Shown: positions 45,954-54,166, numbered from the stretch's first letter. The stretch is DNA of 64,000 bases from Rhodococcus sp. P1Y (GCF_003641205.1 NZ_CP032762.1:5538001-5602000); one strand, 5' to 3'. Numbers and translations are program-made. The notes: generated from the sequence alone by a model not told the origin.

Positions 45954-46538
45954 CCAGTCGTACTGCATCTGCCGGGCAGTGAGGGCCGCAACTTCTTCGG
46001 TCACCAGACGCCCTACCAGGTGAAGCGCTAGATCCAGACCTGCGCTGATGCCCGCCGACGTAGCGATGTCACCGTGATCGAGGAATCGAACACCCTCGCG
46101 GACATCGAGATTCGGCCACACGGCGCGTAACTCGCCGATGTCCTCCCAATGCGTCGTCACCGGGCGTGAATCCAACACGCCCGCCTTGGCCAGAAGGAAC
46201 GCACCGGTACACACCGACGCCGTCAATTCGGTTGTCTTCGAATTCTTCTCGATCCACGCGATCACCGCGGGGTCCGCCGCAACAGCATGGACGACACCAC
46301 CGGGTACCAGGACGATGTCGTAGTGACGAGTGTCGTCGATCGTCGTGTCCACCGAAATGCGCATTCCCCCACGAGCACGAACGGGTCCTTCGCTCACCCC
46401 GACGAGTACGACGTCGAATGCCGGTTCACCACCATCGCGGGACGTGATCCGGTTGGCCACCGAGAACACTTCGAACGGTCCGCATGCGTCGAGAACCTCG
46501 ACGTCGTCGAACATCAGGATGGCGAGAGACCTGGTCAT
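45933..46538 (-). CDS. DJ-1/PfpI family protein
   Basis: 201 aa from the ATG at 46538 (MTRSLAILMFDDVEVLDACG). Class I glutamine-amidotransferase-like fold, with the reactive Cys in the elbow TASVCTGAFLLAKAGVLD and the conserved THWEDIGEL. It resembles isocyanide hydratases and the sensor half of FtrA-type AraC regulators but carries no HTH. Enzymatic role uncertain. Confidence 0.88.
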   Translation of the reverse strand: MTRSLAILMFDDVEVLDACGPFEVFSVANRITSRDGGEPAFDVVLVGVSEGPVRARGGMRISVDTTIDDTRHYDIVLVPGGVVHAVAADPAVIAWIEKNSKTTELTASVCTGAFLLAKAGVLDSRPVTTHWEDIGELRAVWPNLDVREGVRFLDHGDIATSAGISAGLDLALHLVGRLVTEEVAALTARQMQYDWSDAQQA

Positions 46539-46590
46539 CCCGCGAGTATCCCAGATCGCCGCTCCCCAGAGGCACGCTCGCGGCCCCTCC

Positions 46591-46659
46591 AGGGCACTTA
46601 TCCGCGCCACTGGGCGGGACGCGCACCAGGGCTCGTGAGCGGGACGCCCACTAGGGCTC
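46591..46659. repeat. Composite intergenic repeats
   Basis: 46591-46611 (AGGGCACTTA...) matches 19 of 21 bases of the right terminator arm at 59891-59911. It is followed by a direct repeat of a 21-bp unit (GCGGGACGC-x-CAC-x-AGGGCTC) at 46614-46634 and 46639-46659, the second running into the stop codon of the GPP34 gene. Confidence 0.65.
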
Positions 46660-47335
46660 AGCTACCCGACGACGCGACGATGATCGGAACCATCACCGCC
46701 GCCGTGACGGCAGCGTTCACATCTTGCACCGCTTTACGCACTGCAGCGCTTGCCCATTCACCCTCGGCGATCTGTTTCGCCCGCGCCTTCGCGAGCTTCT
46801 TGTCCACGCCCGGCAGTACTTTCGGAACGGCGTCGACCGCTGAAATCAGGGAGATCAACGCGGATGTCTCCGGCGTCGGCGTGGTGCCGTCGACGATGGC
46901 GCTCCCGATCCACTGACGCGCCCAGTTCTTGCGTGCCGGATCCCGGGCAGGCCAGCTGGTCGTCGGGAAAAGTCCGAGGACCTTGTCGTGCCTCTCGGTC
47001 ACGAAGCCCTGCTGCGCGAGCCGAAATCCGATTTCCTTGTGCAGGTTCTTCTGCAGCTTCTCGATCGCACTCTGCGGCTTCAGCGGATTCCTCTGGGTTC
47101 CGATGAGCGCGTGCGCTCGCGCGAGAAGTGGATCCGGCGGCGGTGGTCCGGACACCACCAACCGGCCGTCCTTGACCTGCTCACCCTTGACGGTGATGCG
47201 AACCGAACCGTTCATCGCCAGTTCGAGCACCAGACCACCGGCAAGGACACGGGGAAACTTGGTGCTGTCGACCACCGGCTTACCGGTCACATCGTCGACG
47301 AGAAGCAGGAACACGTCTTCCGCGATCAGCGTCAT
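46658..47335 (-). CDS. GPP34/GOLPH3-family phosphoinositide-binding-type protein
   Basis: 225 aa from the ATG at 47335, overlapping the DUF1801 stop by 4 bp. Domain begins MTLIAEDVFLLLVDDVTGK, with LAGGLVLELAMNGSVRI, then SAIEKLQKNLHKEIGFRLAQ and LGLFPTTSWPARDP. GPP34 proteins bind PI4P in eukaryotic Golgi; in actinobacteria their role is unknown. Fifth and last gene of the operon headed by the receiver-flavoprotein. Confidence 0.88.
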   Translation of the reverse strand: MTLIAEDVFLLLVDDVTGKPVVDSTKFPRVLAGGLVLELAMNGSVRITVKGEQVKDGRLVVSGPPPPDPLLARAHALIGTQRNPLKPQSAIEKLQKNLHKEIGFRLAQQGFVTERHDKVLGLFPTTSWPARDPARKNWARQWIGSAIVDGTTPTPETSALISLISAVDAVPKVLPGVDKKLAKARAKQIAEGEWASAAVRKAVQDVNAAVTAAVMVPIIVASSGS

Positions 47336-47751
47336 ACACCGAGGGTACCGACGACGTACGGGTAGGACACCTCGATCATTCTTCCGAGGACATCGGTGTC
47401 GACGTCGGCAAGCTTTGTCACGTACAGGCATCCTGCGCCGGTCTTGTACTTGCCCAACGACTCCAGCAACTCCGCCGTCTCCGGCGCATACGTGAGCCCG
47501 TACAACGCGAGCGACGCCCTCCTCGGCGAGAACCCCACGGCGAGGGCGTCACCTTCGCGGCCGCTGTCGTAGCGGTAGTGGTACTGCCCGTACCCCACCA
47601 TCGTCGGCCCCCACATCACTGCGGGTTGCTCGGTGATCTCGGAGAACATCTCGTGCAAAATCAGGCCGTCAGCGCGCCGAACCGGATGCTCGACGGCAGC
47701 CAAAAAATCCTCGACGTCGACATCGGTCGGCCCGGTCTTGTTCTCGCTCAT
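47332..47751 (-). CDS. DUF1801 protein
   Basis: 139 aa. DUF1801 (YdhG/IraI-like) pattern: DFLAAVEHPVRRADGLILHE, MWGPTMVGYGQYHYRYDSGR, AVGFSPRRASLALYGL, KTGAGCLYVTKLADVD. Small stress-associated soluble protein of unknown activity. It starts 1 bp after the UBP gene stop and overlaps the GPP34 start, so it is firmly inside the operon. Confidence 0.88.
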   Translation of the reverse strand: MSENKTGPTDVDVEDFLAAVEHPVRRADGLILHEMFSEITEQPAVMWGPTMVGYGQYHYRYDSGREGDALAVGFSPRRASLALYGLTYAPETAELLESLGKYKTGAGCLYVTKLADVDTDVLGRMIEVSYPYVVGTLGV

Positions 47752-47752
47752 G

Positions 47753-48118
47753 TCAGTTCAGATATCGCTGCCAGTTCGACGGTACGAGATCCTTGGGTCC
47801 CGGGGTCGTCTGATCCAGTGGATGATGTTGAGGCTCCGCCAAATCGGGGCCGTCGTACATCTGCTCGTCGGCGTAGCTGTAGTACCAGTCCTCACCCGGC
47901 TCGAAACTGCGAATGAACTGGTGGCCTGTGCTTTCGGCGTGCTTGCTCGCGTGCTGCGAAGGCGAGGAATCGCAGCACCCGACATGCCCGCATTGCGCAC
48001 ACCTCCGAAGGTGGAACCACCACCCTTTCGATTCCGTACATTCCGCGCAGCCGGGTCCCGACGGGGGAACTTCGGTATCGATGCCTGGAATGTCGTTTTC
48101 CGGCTGGGGCTCGCTCAT
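47753..48118 (-). CDS. UBP-type zinc-finger protein
   Basis: 121 aa. UBP zinc finger (about residues 22-90): CAECTESKGWWFHLRRCAQC, GHVGCCDSSPSQHASKHAES, then GHQFIRSFEPGEDWYYSY. Zinc ligands are the Cys pairs and the His pairs. In eukaryotes the fold binds ubiquitin C-termini; bacterial versions are commonly found next to cyclic-nucleotide-domain kinases and receiver-flavoproteins, as here. The start overlaps the kinase stop (ATGA). Confidence 0.92.
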   Translation of the reverse strand: MSEPQPENDIPGIDTEVPPSGPGCAECTESKGWWFHLRRCAQCGHVGCCDSSPSQHASKHAESTGHQFIRSFEPGEDWYYSYADEQMYDGPDLAEPQHHPLDQTTPGPKDLVPSNWQRYLN

Positions 48119-49581
48119 GAATCCTCCTGTGCTGCGGTTGTGGAGTCTGCAGAATGCCCAACTTCCTGGCTGGGCTGTATCGGTAACCGGACGATGAATC
48201 TGGTGTTGCCCGGTTCGGACTCCACGTTCAGATCACCCTGATGCTTCTTGACGATGATCCGCCACGAAATATCCAAACCGAGACCCGTCCCCTCACCCAC
48301 CGGCTTGGTGGTGAAGAACGGCTCGAAGATGCGTGAGGCGATGGCGTCGGGAACTCCGGGGCCGGTGTCACCGATCTCGATCTGCACCTGATCGTGGTCG
48401 AGAATTGTTCTGACGGTGAGGGTTCCAGTGCCGTTCATTGCCTGCACGGCGTTGTCGATGAGGTTGGTCCACACTTGGTTCAGCTCGGCTGCGTATGCCG
48501 GAATCGGGGGAACGGCCGGATCGTATTCCTTGACGACGGTGATGTCGTCGCCGATCTTTCGTGCCAGCATCACCAGTGTGCTGTCGAGCAATTCACGAAT
48601 ATCGACGGTCTGATACGGCGCGCGGTCCATCTGCGAATACTGTTTGGCCGCACCGACGAGTGTGGACACCCGCGTCGTGGAATCGGCGATCTCGTTCATC
48701 AGGAGCTCGGTTTCGACGGTGTAGTTGAGCCACCTGATCGCGCCCTCCAGCGTCTTCGATTCGTCGACCGTTGCGGCAACCTTCTCGAGCCACGCGACGT
48801 CGAGACCCGCCGCAACGAACGTCGGCGCCAGATCCCAGCCGCCTGCGATGTCGTGGTCGTCGAACCAATCTCCGAGCTCGTCCTCACGGTCCGACGCCTC
48901 GAGGGGCGTCAACTTCGGCGCCTTTGCGACGAGTTCGACAGCCTCCTCCTGCAAACCGACGAGAGAGGTGAGCGCCGTCCGGTCGAGCGACCCGTTCGCG
49001 ATCATCTTCAGCTTCTGACGCATGTGCGCGACACGATCACGTAGCGCCGACGTCGCCCGAACTGCCGCTGCCGCTGGGTTGTTCAATTCGTGAGTGAGTC
49101 CGGCGGACAGCGATCCGAGCGCAAGCAACCGTTCCCGCTGATCGACGATCTGCCTGGTGTTACGGGCGCCGATGAACAGGCCCTCCAGCAGGTGCAGCGC
49201 CATCGGGAACCACTCGGAGACGATGTCCGCGAACTTGTCCGCGTCGAGCACGAAAAAGCGCGAAGGTGCGCTGACACGCAGTGAACTCGGGTAGGTCTGC
49301 GGAACGCGCTCGCGGAGATACGCCTGCCACGCACCTGCGTACACACCGCGCTGCGACGTGCGGCTGATCACCAGATCCTCACCACCCGACAGCTTCGTCA
49401 GAACCAAGGAACCCTCGATCAACACGTAGAAACACGTCGCCGGCTCGCCTTCGGCGAACACCGGACCCGGCTCGATGATCTCGACGTGCCCAGCGACGCA
49501 CAGCTCCTCGAGCTGATCGTCGGACAGCTTCTCGAACAGGAACAGCGTCTTCAGCTCTTCCGGCGAACACTGCTGGCTCAT
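48115..49581 (-). CDS. Sensor histidine kinase with N-terminal cyclic-nucleotide-binding domain
   Basis: 488 aa, no TM segment. Residues 10-125 are a CNB/CRP-type sensor (EIIEPGPVFAEGEPATCFYV, LIEGSLVLTKL). The dimerisation box GSLSAGLTHELNNPAAAAVR carries phospho-acceptor His164. The HATPase domain (about 345-475) has NQVWTNLIDNAVQAM, IGDTGPGVP, FEPFFTTKP and GTGLGL. It should phosphorylate a receiver in response to a ligand (cAMP-like nucleotide or heme/redox signal). The obvious partner is the receiver-flavoprotein encoded 61 bp upstream. Ribosome site GGAG comes from an intergenic repeat. Confidence 0.93.
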   Translation of the reverse strand: MSQQCSPEELKTLFLFEKLSDDQLEELCVAGHVEIIEPGPVFAEGEPATCFYVLIEGSLVLTKLSGGEDLVISRTSQRGVYAGAWQAYLRERVPQTYPSSLRVSAPSRFFVLDADKFADIVSEWFPMALHLLEGLFIGARNTRQIVDQRERLLALGSLSAGLTHELNNPAAAAVRATSALRDRVAHMRQKLKMIANGSLDRTALTSLVGLQEEAVELVAKAPKLTPLEASDREDELGDWFDDHDIAGGWDLAPTFVAAGLDVAWLEKVAATVDESKTLEGAIRWLNYTVETELLMNEIADSTTRVSTLVGAAKQYSQMDRAPYQTVDIRELLDSTLVMLARKIGDDITVVKEYDPAVPPIPAYAAELNQVWTNLIDNAVQAMNGTGTLTVRTILDHDQVQIEIGDTGPGVPDAIASRIFEPFFTTKPVGEGTGLGLDISWRIIVKKHQGDLNVESEPGNTRFIVRLPIQPSQEVGHSADSTTAAQEDS

Positions 49582-49582
49582 C

Positions 49583-49643
49583 TGGTCACTCCGCAGGCTG
49601 CGCTCCTGGCTACATGGTCACTCCGCAGGCTGCGCTCCTGGCT
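49583..49643. repeat. Two 29-bp direct repeats carrying the kinase ribosome site
   Basis: TGGTCACTCCGCAGGCTGCG... is present identically at 49583-49611 and 49615-49643 (period 32). It fills the gap between the flavoprotein stop and kinase start. On the coding strand each copy supplies CGGAGTGACC, the Shine-Dalgarno for an ATG. A diverged copy (22 of 26 bases) lies at 29058-29083. Confidence 0.85.
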
Positions 49644-51298
49644 CATGGGTTGGCCAAATATCTGTGCACGAGCATCACTGCCATCGCTCCCTCTCCTACC
49701 GCCGACGCGACGCGTTTTGCCGAATCGGATCGCACGTCCCCGGCCGCGAACACTCCGGGCACGCTCGTTTCGAGGTGGTGCGGCAATCGGTCCCGGTCCC
49801 ACCCTCTCGGCCCTTTGCCGTCCACGACCAAATCAGGGCCGGTGACGACGAACCCGTGCTCGTCCCGGACCACGAAACCGTCGAGCCAGTCGGTCCGCGG
49901 TGCAGCCCCGATGAAAAGAAACAGATACTGCGCAGCGACCGTCTCGTCGGTGTCGGTCACGCGATTGTGCAACGTGATCGTCTCGAGGTGATCGTCCCCG
50001 TCGACCCCGACGACCTCGGTGCACGTTCGCACAGTGATCCGGGGGTGCTCCTCGATCTGCTTGATCAGGTAGTACGACATCGACGCTTCGAGCGACTGCG
50101 CCCGGATCAGAATCGTCACCGACTTCGCACCGCGCGCAAGGTAGACCGCAGCCTGACCGGCCGAGTTCGCACCACCGACGATGTACACGTCCTGCGCGGC
50201 ACACCGGGCAGCTTCGGTCATCGCCGATCCGTAGAACACCCCGCGTCCGGTGAAGTTCTCGATCCCAGGCGTCGCCAACTGCCGGTAGGCGACACCCGTC
50301 GACAGGATCACCGTCTGGGCATCGATACTGCGCCCGTCGGCGAATCGGACCGTTCGGGCCGAACCGTTGGCCTCCAAGCCGACGACGTCCTGCGTCGTGA
50401 CGACCTCGGCCCCGAACTTCAGTGCTTGCCGACGTGCCCGCTCCGCCAACTGTGCACCGGATACACCGTCGGGAAATCCGAGGTAGTTCTCGATGCGAGA
50501 GCTTTGACCGGCCTGACCGCCGGTTGCGGTCCGCTCGATGAGCGTCGTACGAAGTCCTTCCGACGCGCCGTACAGAGCGGCGCCCAATCCGGCCGGGCCG
50601 CCGCCGATGACGACGAGGTCGTAGAACTCGCCGGACGGGGTCGTCGTCAGTCCGAGGTGATCACCGAGTTCGGAGTCCGTCGGTGCACACAAGGCTTTGC
50701 CCTCGGCGGTGACGATCACCGGGCACACGGTGTCGTCGACGCCCGCCGACGTCAAGAGCCGTGCGCCTTCGGGTTCATCGGCCATGTACCAGCGGTAGGG
50801 CAGCTGATTACGGGCGAGGAATTCACGAACCTCGGAGGACCGAGCCGACCAGCGGTGGCCGATCACCTTGGTCTCCTCGACCGGACGGTGATCCGACGAG
50901 GACCAGGCCTCGAGTTGGGCGTCGAGTACGGGGTACAGCTTCTCTTCGGGAGGATCCCACGGCTTGAGCAGGTAGTAGTCGAGGTCGATGACGTTGATGG
51001 CGTCGATTGCGGCATCCGTGTCGGCGTACGCAGTCAGGAGGACCCGTCGCGCATAGGGGTACAGGTCCATCGCCTGCTCGAGGAATTCCATACCGTTCAT
51101 CTGCGGCATGCGATAGTCGGCGAGCAGCACTGCCACGGGCTGGCCGCGGAGCTTGAGTTCCTTGAGCGCATCGAGCGCCTGAGCACCGGATTCCGCCCTG
51201 ATGATGCGATAGTTTTCGCCGTAGTGACGGCGAAGATCGCGAGCGACGGATCGGGATACACCCGGATCGTCGTCGACGCTGAGAATTGCAGGCTTCAT
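49643..51298 (-). CDS. Receiver domain fused to thioredoxin-reductase-like FAD oxidoreductase
   Basis: 551 aa from the ATG at 51298. Residues 1-125 form a CheY-like receiver with acidic pocket SVDDDP, phospho-acceptor Asp61 (LLADYRMPQ), Thr89 and Lys112 (LLKPWD). Residues about 140-215 are a thioredoxin/glutaredoxin-like segment without CxxC (LARNQLPYRWYMADEPEG). Residues 225-551 are a TrxR-like flavoprotein: FAD motif VIGGGPAGLGAALYGASEG, TGGQAGQSSRIENYLGFP, NAD(P) motif VYIVGGANSAGQAAVYLA, and GVFAAGDVRSDSAKRVASAV. The TrxR redox CxxC is absent (the region reads EAARCAAQDV). It is thus a response regulator with enzymatic output. First gene of the operon. Confidence 0.93.
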   Translation of the reverse strand: MKPAILSVDDDPGVSRSVARDLRRHYGENYRIIRAESGAQALDALKELKLRGQPVAVLLADYRMPQMNGMEFLEQAMDLYPYARRVLLTAYADTDAAIDAINVIDLDYYLLKPWDPPEEKLYPVLDAQLEAWSSSDHRPVEETKVIGHRWSARSSEVREFLARNQLPYRWYMADEPEGARLLTSAGVDDTVCPVIVTAEGKALCAPTDSELGDHLGLTTTPSGEFYDLVVIGGGPAGLGAALYGASEGLRTTLIERTATGGQAGQSSRIENYLGFPDGVSGAQLAERARRQALKFGAEVVTTQDVVGLEANGSARTVRFADGRSIDAQTVILSTGVAYRQLATPGIENFTGRGVFYGSAMTEAARCAAQDVYIVGGANSAGQAAVYLARGAKSVTILIRAQSLEASMSYYLIKQIEEHPRITVRTCTEVVGVDGDDHLETITLHNRVTDTDETVAAQYLFLFIGAAPRTDWLDGFVVRDEHGFVVTGPDLVVDGKGPRGWDRDRLPHHLETSVPGVFAAGDVRSDSAKRVASAVGEGAMAVMLVHRYLANP

Positions 51299-51318
51299 GA
51301 CCCTCCCGGTCGGGCATT

Positions 51319-51334
51319 TACTTGGTGACAAGTA
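51319..51334. promoter_or_regulatory. 16-bp palindrome upstream of the receiver-flavoprotein
   Basis: TACTTG-GTGA-CAAGTA is perfectly symmetric and ends 21 bp before the ATG at 51298. Likely an operator for the five-gene operon. Confidence 0.5.
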
Positions 51335-51363
51335 TGCCGCGCCGCGGTCGTTCGCGCCTGGGT

Positions 51364-51383
51364 GCTAGCGGGTATTCGCTAGC
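51364..51383. promoter_or_regulatory. Inverted repeat GCTAGCG-N6-CGCTAGC
   Basis: Perfect 7-bp arms around GGTATT in the 401-bp divergent region between the flavoprotein operon and the DUF1206 gene. Possible regulator site; the rest of the region (51384-51657) shows no gene. Confidence 0.4.
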
Positions 51384-51657
51384 AGGGTAATCGTCAGATT
51401 TGGCCGCGCGTGATCATGTCTATCTCACGTGGAGTCAGGAGTCGCTCGAGCTGTTCGCTCGGCCACTTCCGGGGGCTTCCGCTCATCCGCGCCGATTCGA
51501 GCAGCGGCACGCCCGAGCCTGGACGATGCAAGATCGAATGAAGGTTCACGATCGATCACTCCGAACACATTCTTGGTTAGGTTCTGATTCCTCGTTCTTT
51601 CTATCGACCAGTGTTCGCCTCGCGTTACCGGTTTTGCGGGAGGCGCGCGGAAGCTAC

Positions 51658-51683
51658 GTTTCTTCTTCGTTGGCTGCGGGTAA
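51658..51683 (+). promoter_or_regulatory. SigF/SigB-type stress promoter of the DUF1206 gene
   Basis: GTTT (51658-51661), 16-bp spacer, GGGTAA (51678-51683). This fits the actinobacterial general-stress consensus GTTT-N15-17-GGGTAT with one mismatch. The predicted start of transcription (about 51690) lies close to the gene start. Confidence 0.5.
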
Positions 51684-51699
51684 AGAGAGTGCCACCACT

Positions 51700-52515
51700 A
51701 TGGAATCGGGGCCAGCAGTGAACACATCGGCAACAGGAGCCGTCGAAGGCGTCCAGAACAGCACTCTGTTCGAGCGAGCAGCCCGAGCCGGGCACTTCGT
51801 CAGCGGGCTTCTCCACATCTTGATCGGCTACATCGCCATCCGGCTTGCGTTCGGACAAGGCGGTAACGCCGACCAGTCCGGTGCCCTCGCCGAACTCGGC
51901 AGCAAGCCCGGCGGGTCCATCGCACTGTGGATCGCCGTTGTGGCATTCCTGGCGCTGGCCATCTGGCGGATCATGGAAGCAATCGTCGGAAAGAAGTCGG
52001 ATCAAGACGAAGGCAGCGCGATGGATCGGCTCAAAGCCGGGGCGCTCGCGGTCGTGTACATCGCGTTCGCGTGGTCGACGTTCGGGTTCGCCAAAGGTTC
52101 GGGCGAGTCCAGCGGCCAGCAGAACGCGGGCATGACGGCGCGATTGATGGAAAACGGCTTCGGCAAGTTGGTGTTGATCGTGGTCGGACTCGTTGTCATC
52201 GGAGTCGGCGGCTACCACGTCTACAAGGGCGTATCGAAGAACTTCCTCGACGATCTCGAAGGCCACCAGAGCAAGGGCGTCGAGTACCTCGGAATCGCCG
52301 GCTACGCGGCCAAGGGCGTTGCCCTGATCGGCGCGGGCGCACTCGTCATCGTCGCCGTCTTCACCTCGGACCCCAGCAAGGCCACCGGGATCGACGGGGC
52401 GGTCAAGACGTTGGGCGAACAACCATTCGGCCAGATCCTGCTCATCCTCGCCGGAATCGGAATCGGGCTGTACGGGCTCTACGCATTCGTTCTCGCCCGG
52501 CACGCGAAGATGTAG
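51700..52515 (+). CDS. DUF1206 integral membrane protein
   Basis: 271 aa from the ATG at 51700; a GTG at 51718 (NTSATGAV) is also plausible given the promoter. Six TM segments in three similar pairs, each pair beginning with an F/Y-x-x-x-A-x-x-G-H/K motif: FERAARAGHFVSGLLHILIG, FGKLVLIVVGLVVIGVGGYH, YLGIAGYAAKGVALIGAGAL. That is the DUF1206 triplication. Function unknown; stress-sigma control suggests envelope stress. Confidence 0.87.
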   Translation: MESGPAVNTSATGAVEGVQNSTLFERAARAGHFVSGLLHILIGYIAIRLAFGQGGNADQSGALAELGSKPGGSIALWIAVVAFLALAIWRIMEAIVGKKSDQDEGSAMDRLKAGALAVVYIAFAWSTFGFAKGSGESSGQQNAGMTARLMENGFGKLVLIVVGLVVIGVGGYHVYKGVSKNFLDDLEGHQSKGVEYLGIAGYAAKGVALIGAGALVIVAVFTSDPSKATGIDGAVKTLGEQPFGQILLILAGIGIGLYGLYAFVLARHAKM

Positions 52516-52519
52516 TCCG

Positions 52520-52621
52520 CCCGTGCGTGCGTAGTTACCGTCGAAGGTAACTACGCACTCACGGCCCCTGACCTGGTCGTGCGTGGGTAGTGACACCCCG
52601 GGGTAACTACGCACGCACGGG
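52520..52621. terminator. Convergent terminator region made of three related repeat arms
   Basis: CCCGTGCGTGCGTAGTTACC (52520-52539) is perfectly inverted at 52602-52621. A third arm, GGTAACTACGCAC (52546-52558), pairs with the first (13 bp, 6-nt loop). It separates the DUF1206 gene from the WYL gene, whose TAG stop lies inside the last arm. Confidence 0.75.
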
Positions 52622-53560
52622 TGGGGTCGCATTGGCCCGATAGCGAGCGACCAGCTCGGCCCCTATTCGCGCCAACTCTGCCTGGACAGACTCCGATTCG
52701 ATCACCTGCAGAACGTCACCCCATCCCGCCAAGTGCTGCGCGATCATCACCGGAGCTGGGGCGGACACCGTCGCAGTGAGTTTTCCACCGGAAACACTCT
52801 GGACGACGCAATGCTTGCCGAACTGATTCTCGAGCACGGACAGCAGGTTTTCGGGGATCACGACGGTTGCCGACGTCCTGCGCTGTTGGTCCTCGACCGT
52901 CTCGACCACGGATGCCCACGCTTCGGCGAGATCGAAATTCCTGGGCCGATCGAAGGTCGTCTCGGTCGCGCCGATGTCGCTCATCCGGTCGACGCGAAAG
53001 GTCCGATGCCCGTGTGGGGTGGAGGCGATGAGATACCAGGTGTCGTTCTTGTCCACGAGCCCCAACGGACTCACTTCGCGGCGGCTGGTTCCCTTGTAAC
53101 CGAATGTGACATTCATTCGGCTGACCACCGCGCTCTGCAATAGGCGAACGTGCTCGGACAGTTGCGAGGCCACCTGCCCCCACTGGGCTGGATCGATGGT
53201 GATCGCGTCGGCAGCTGCCTGAGCGTCCGCACGAAACGGTTCGGGCAGAGCCTTCACGAGCTTGCGCAACGCCGCCTTCGCGTCGGGAGACAATGCGGCG
53301 CCCGGACCGACGAGAGTGAACAGAGCTTGCGCTTCGACCGAGCTGAGTCCGGTCAGGTCCGTACGGGCGCCTCCAATGAGTTGCCAGCCGCCGTTTCTGC
53401 CTGCCTGGGGGTAGACCGGAATGCCCGCCGCGGACAGTGATTCGAGATCTCGCCGTGCCGTCGCCACGGACACCTCCAACTCCCCAGCGATCTCTGCAGC
53501 GGTCACCCGCCCTCGGGTCTGCATCAGAAGGAGGGTGGCGACGAGTCGGTCCGCGCGCAT
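52607..53560 (-). CDS. WYL-domain transcriptional regulator (DeoR-type HTH)
   Basis: 317 aa from the ATG at 53560. N-terminal HTH (RADRLVATLLLMQTRGRVTA then AEIAGELEVSVATARRDLES), WYL domain (about residues 140-215: SRREVSPLGLVDKNDTWYLI with the W-Y-L core, FRVDRMSDI) and a WCX C-terminal extension. WYL regulators bind nucleic acids or small ligands. It is divergent from the VOC gene by 87 bp, its most likely target. Confidence 0.92.
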   Translation of the reverse strand: MRADRLVATLLLMQTRGRVTAAEIAGELEVSVATARRDLESLSAAGIPVYPQAGRNGGWQLIGGARTDLTGLSSVEAQALFTLVGPGAALSPDAKAALRKLVKALPEPFRADAQAAADAITIDPAQWGQVASQLSEHVRLLQSAVVSRMNVTFGYKGTSRREVSPLGLVDKNDTWYLIASTPHGHRTFRVDRMSDIGATETTFDRPRNFDLAEAWASVVETVEDQQRRTSATVVIPENLLSVLENQFGKHCVVQSVSGGKLTATVSAPAPVMIAQHLAGWGDVLQVIESESVQAELARIGAELVARYRANATPPVRA

Positions 53561-53647
53561 ACTTCGAATTCTGCTCGGAAAAGTAGTCAGTTGGTGAGCA
53601 CTTTGCGTACGAAGGTTGATCTCACACCGACGACCAAGGAGAACGAC

Positions 53648-54052
53648 ATGCTCAGAGGACTCAGCAACATCAGCTTTTATGCAGACGACGTCGCAGCGGC
53701 TGCTACCTGGTACACCGAGCTGCTGGGAATCGAGCCCTACTTCCGGCGCGACAACCCCGACGGAACTCCCGCATACGTCGAGTTTCGCGTCGGCGACTTC
53801 CAGCACGAACTCGGGATCGTCGACCGCAAGTACGCGATACCGGGCACTTCCTTGGGTGAGTCGATCACGTTCTGGCACGTCGACAACCTCGCCGGATCAC
53901 TGGATCGTCTGCTTGCACTGGGCGCTTCGCTGCACGACCAGGTCCGCGAGCACGGCGAAGGGTTCAACACCGCTTCGGTAGTCGACCCGTTCGGCAACGT
54001 CCTGGGGATCATGAACAACCCGCATTATCTGAACGTGCTCGCGGGGCGCTGA
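53648..54052 (+). CDS. VOC (glyoxalase/bleomycin-resistance) family protein
   Basis: 134 aa from the ATG at 53648 with AAGGAG 6 nt upstream. One VOC domain with paired beta-alpha-beta-beta-beta modules: LSNISFYADDVAAAATWYTE, YVEFRVGDFQHELGIVD, FWHVDNLAGSLDRLLALG, TASVVDPFGNVLGIM. Metal ligands cannot be assigned firmly. It forms a regulator-target pair with the divergent WYL protein; family members detoxify or bind small compounds. Confidence 0.87.
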   Translation: MLRGLSNISFYADDVAAAATWYTELLGIEPYFRRDNPDGTPAYVEFRVGDFQHELGIVDRKYAIPGTSLGESITFWHVDNLAGSLDRLLALGASLHDQVREHGEGFNTASVVDPFGNVLGIMNNPHYLNVLAGR

Positions 54053-54157
54053 CGGACGGGGCTGAGCTTGATCGCCCACTGGCGCAAATACCACGCGGGT
54101 TCCCACTCCCTGCGCGCGCGATTGGGCTTTCCTGCTCATTGTCCCCAGTCTCCGGTG

Positions 54158-54166
54158 TTATCCACA
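54158..54166. promoter_or_regulatory. DnaA-box-like TTATCCACA
   Basis: One perfect 9-mer, 28 bp upstream of the DUF559 gene. A single box is not an origin; it may be coincidental or regulatory. Confidence 0.35.

Noticed and set aside
54158..54166. Replication origin suggested by TTATCCACA
   Set aside because: Only one DnaA-type 9-mer; no cluster of boxes, no AT-rich unwinding region, no dnaA/dnaN nearby.
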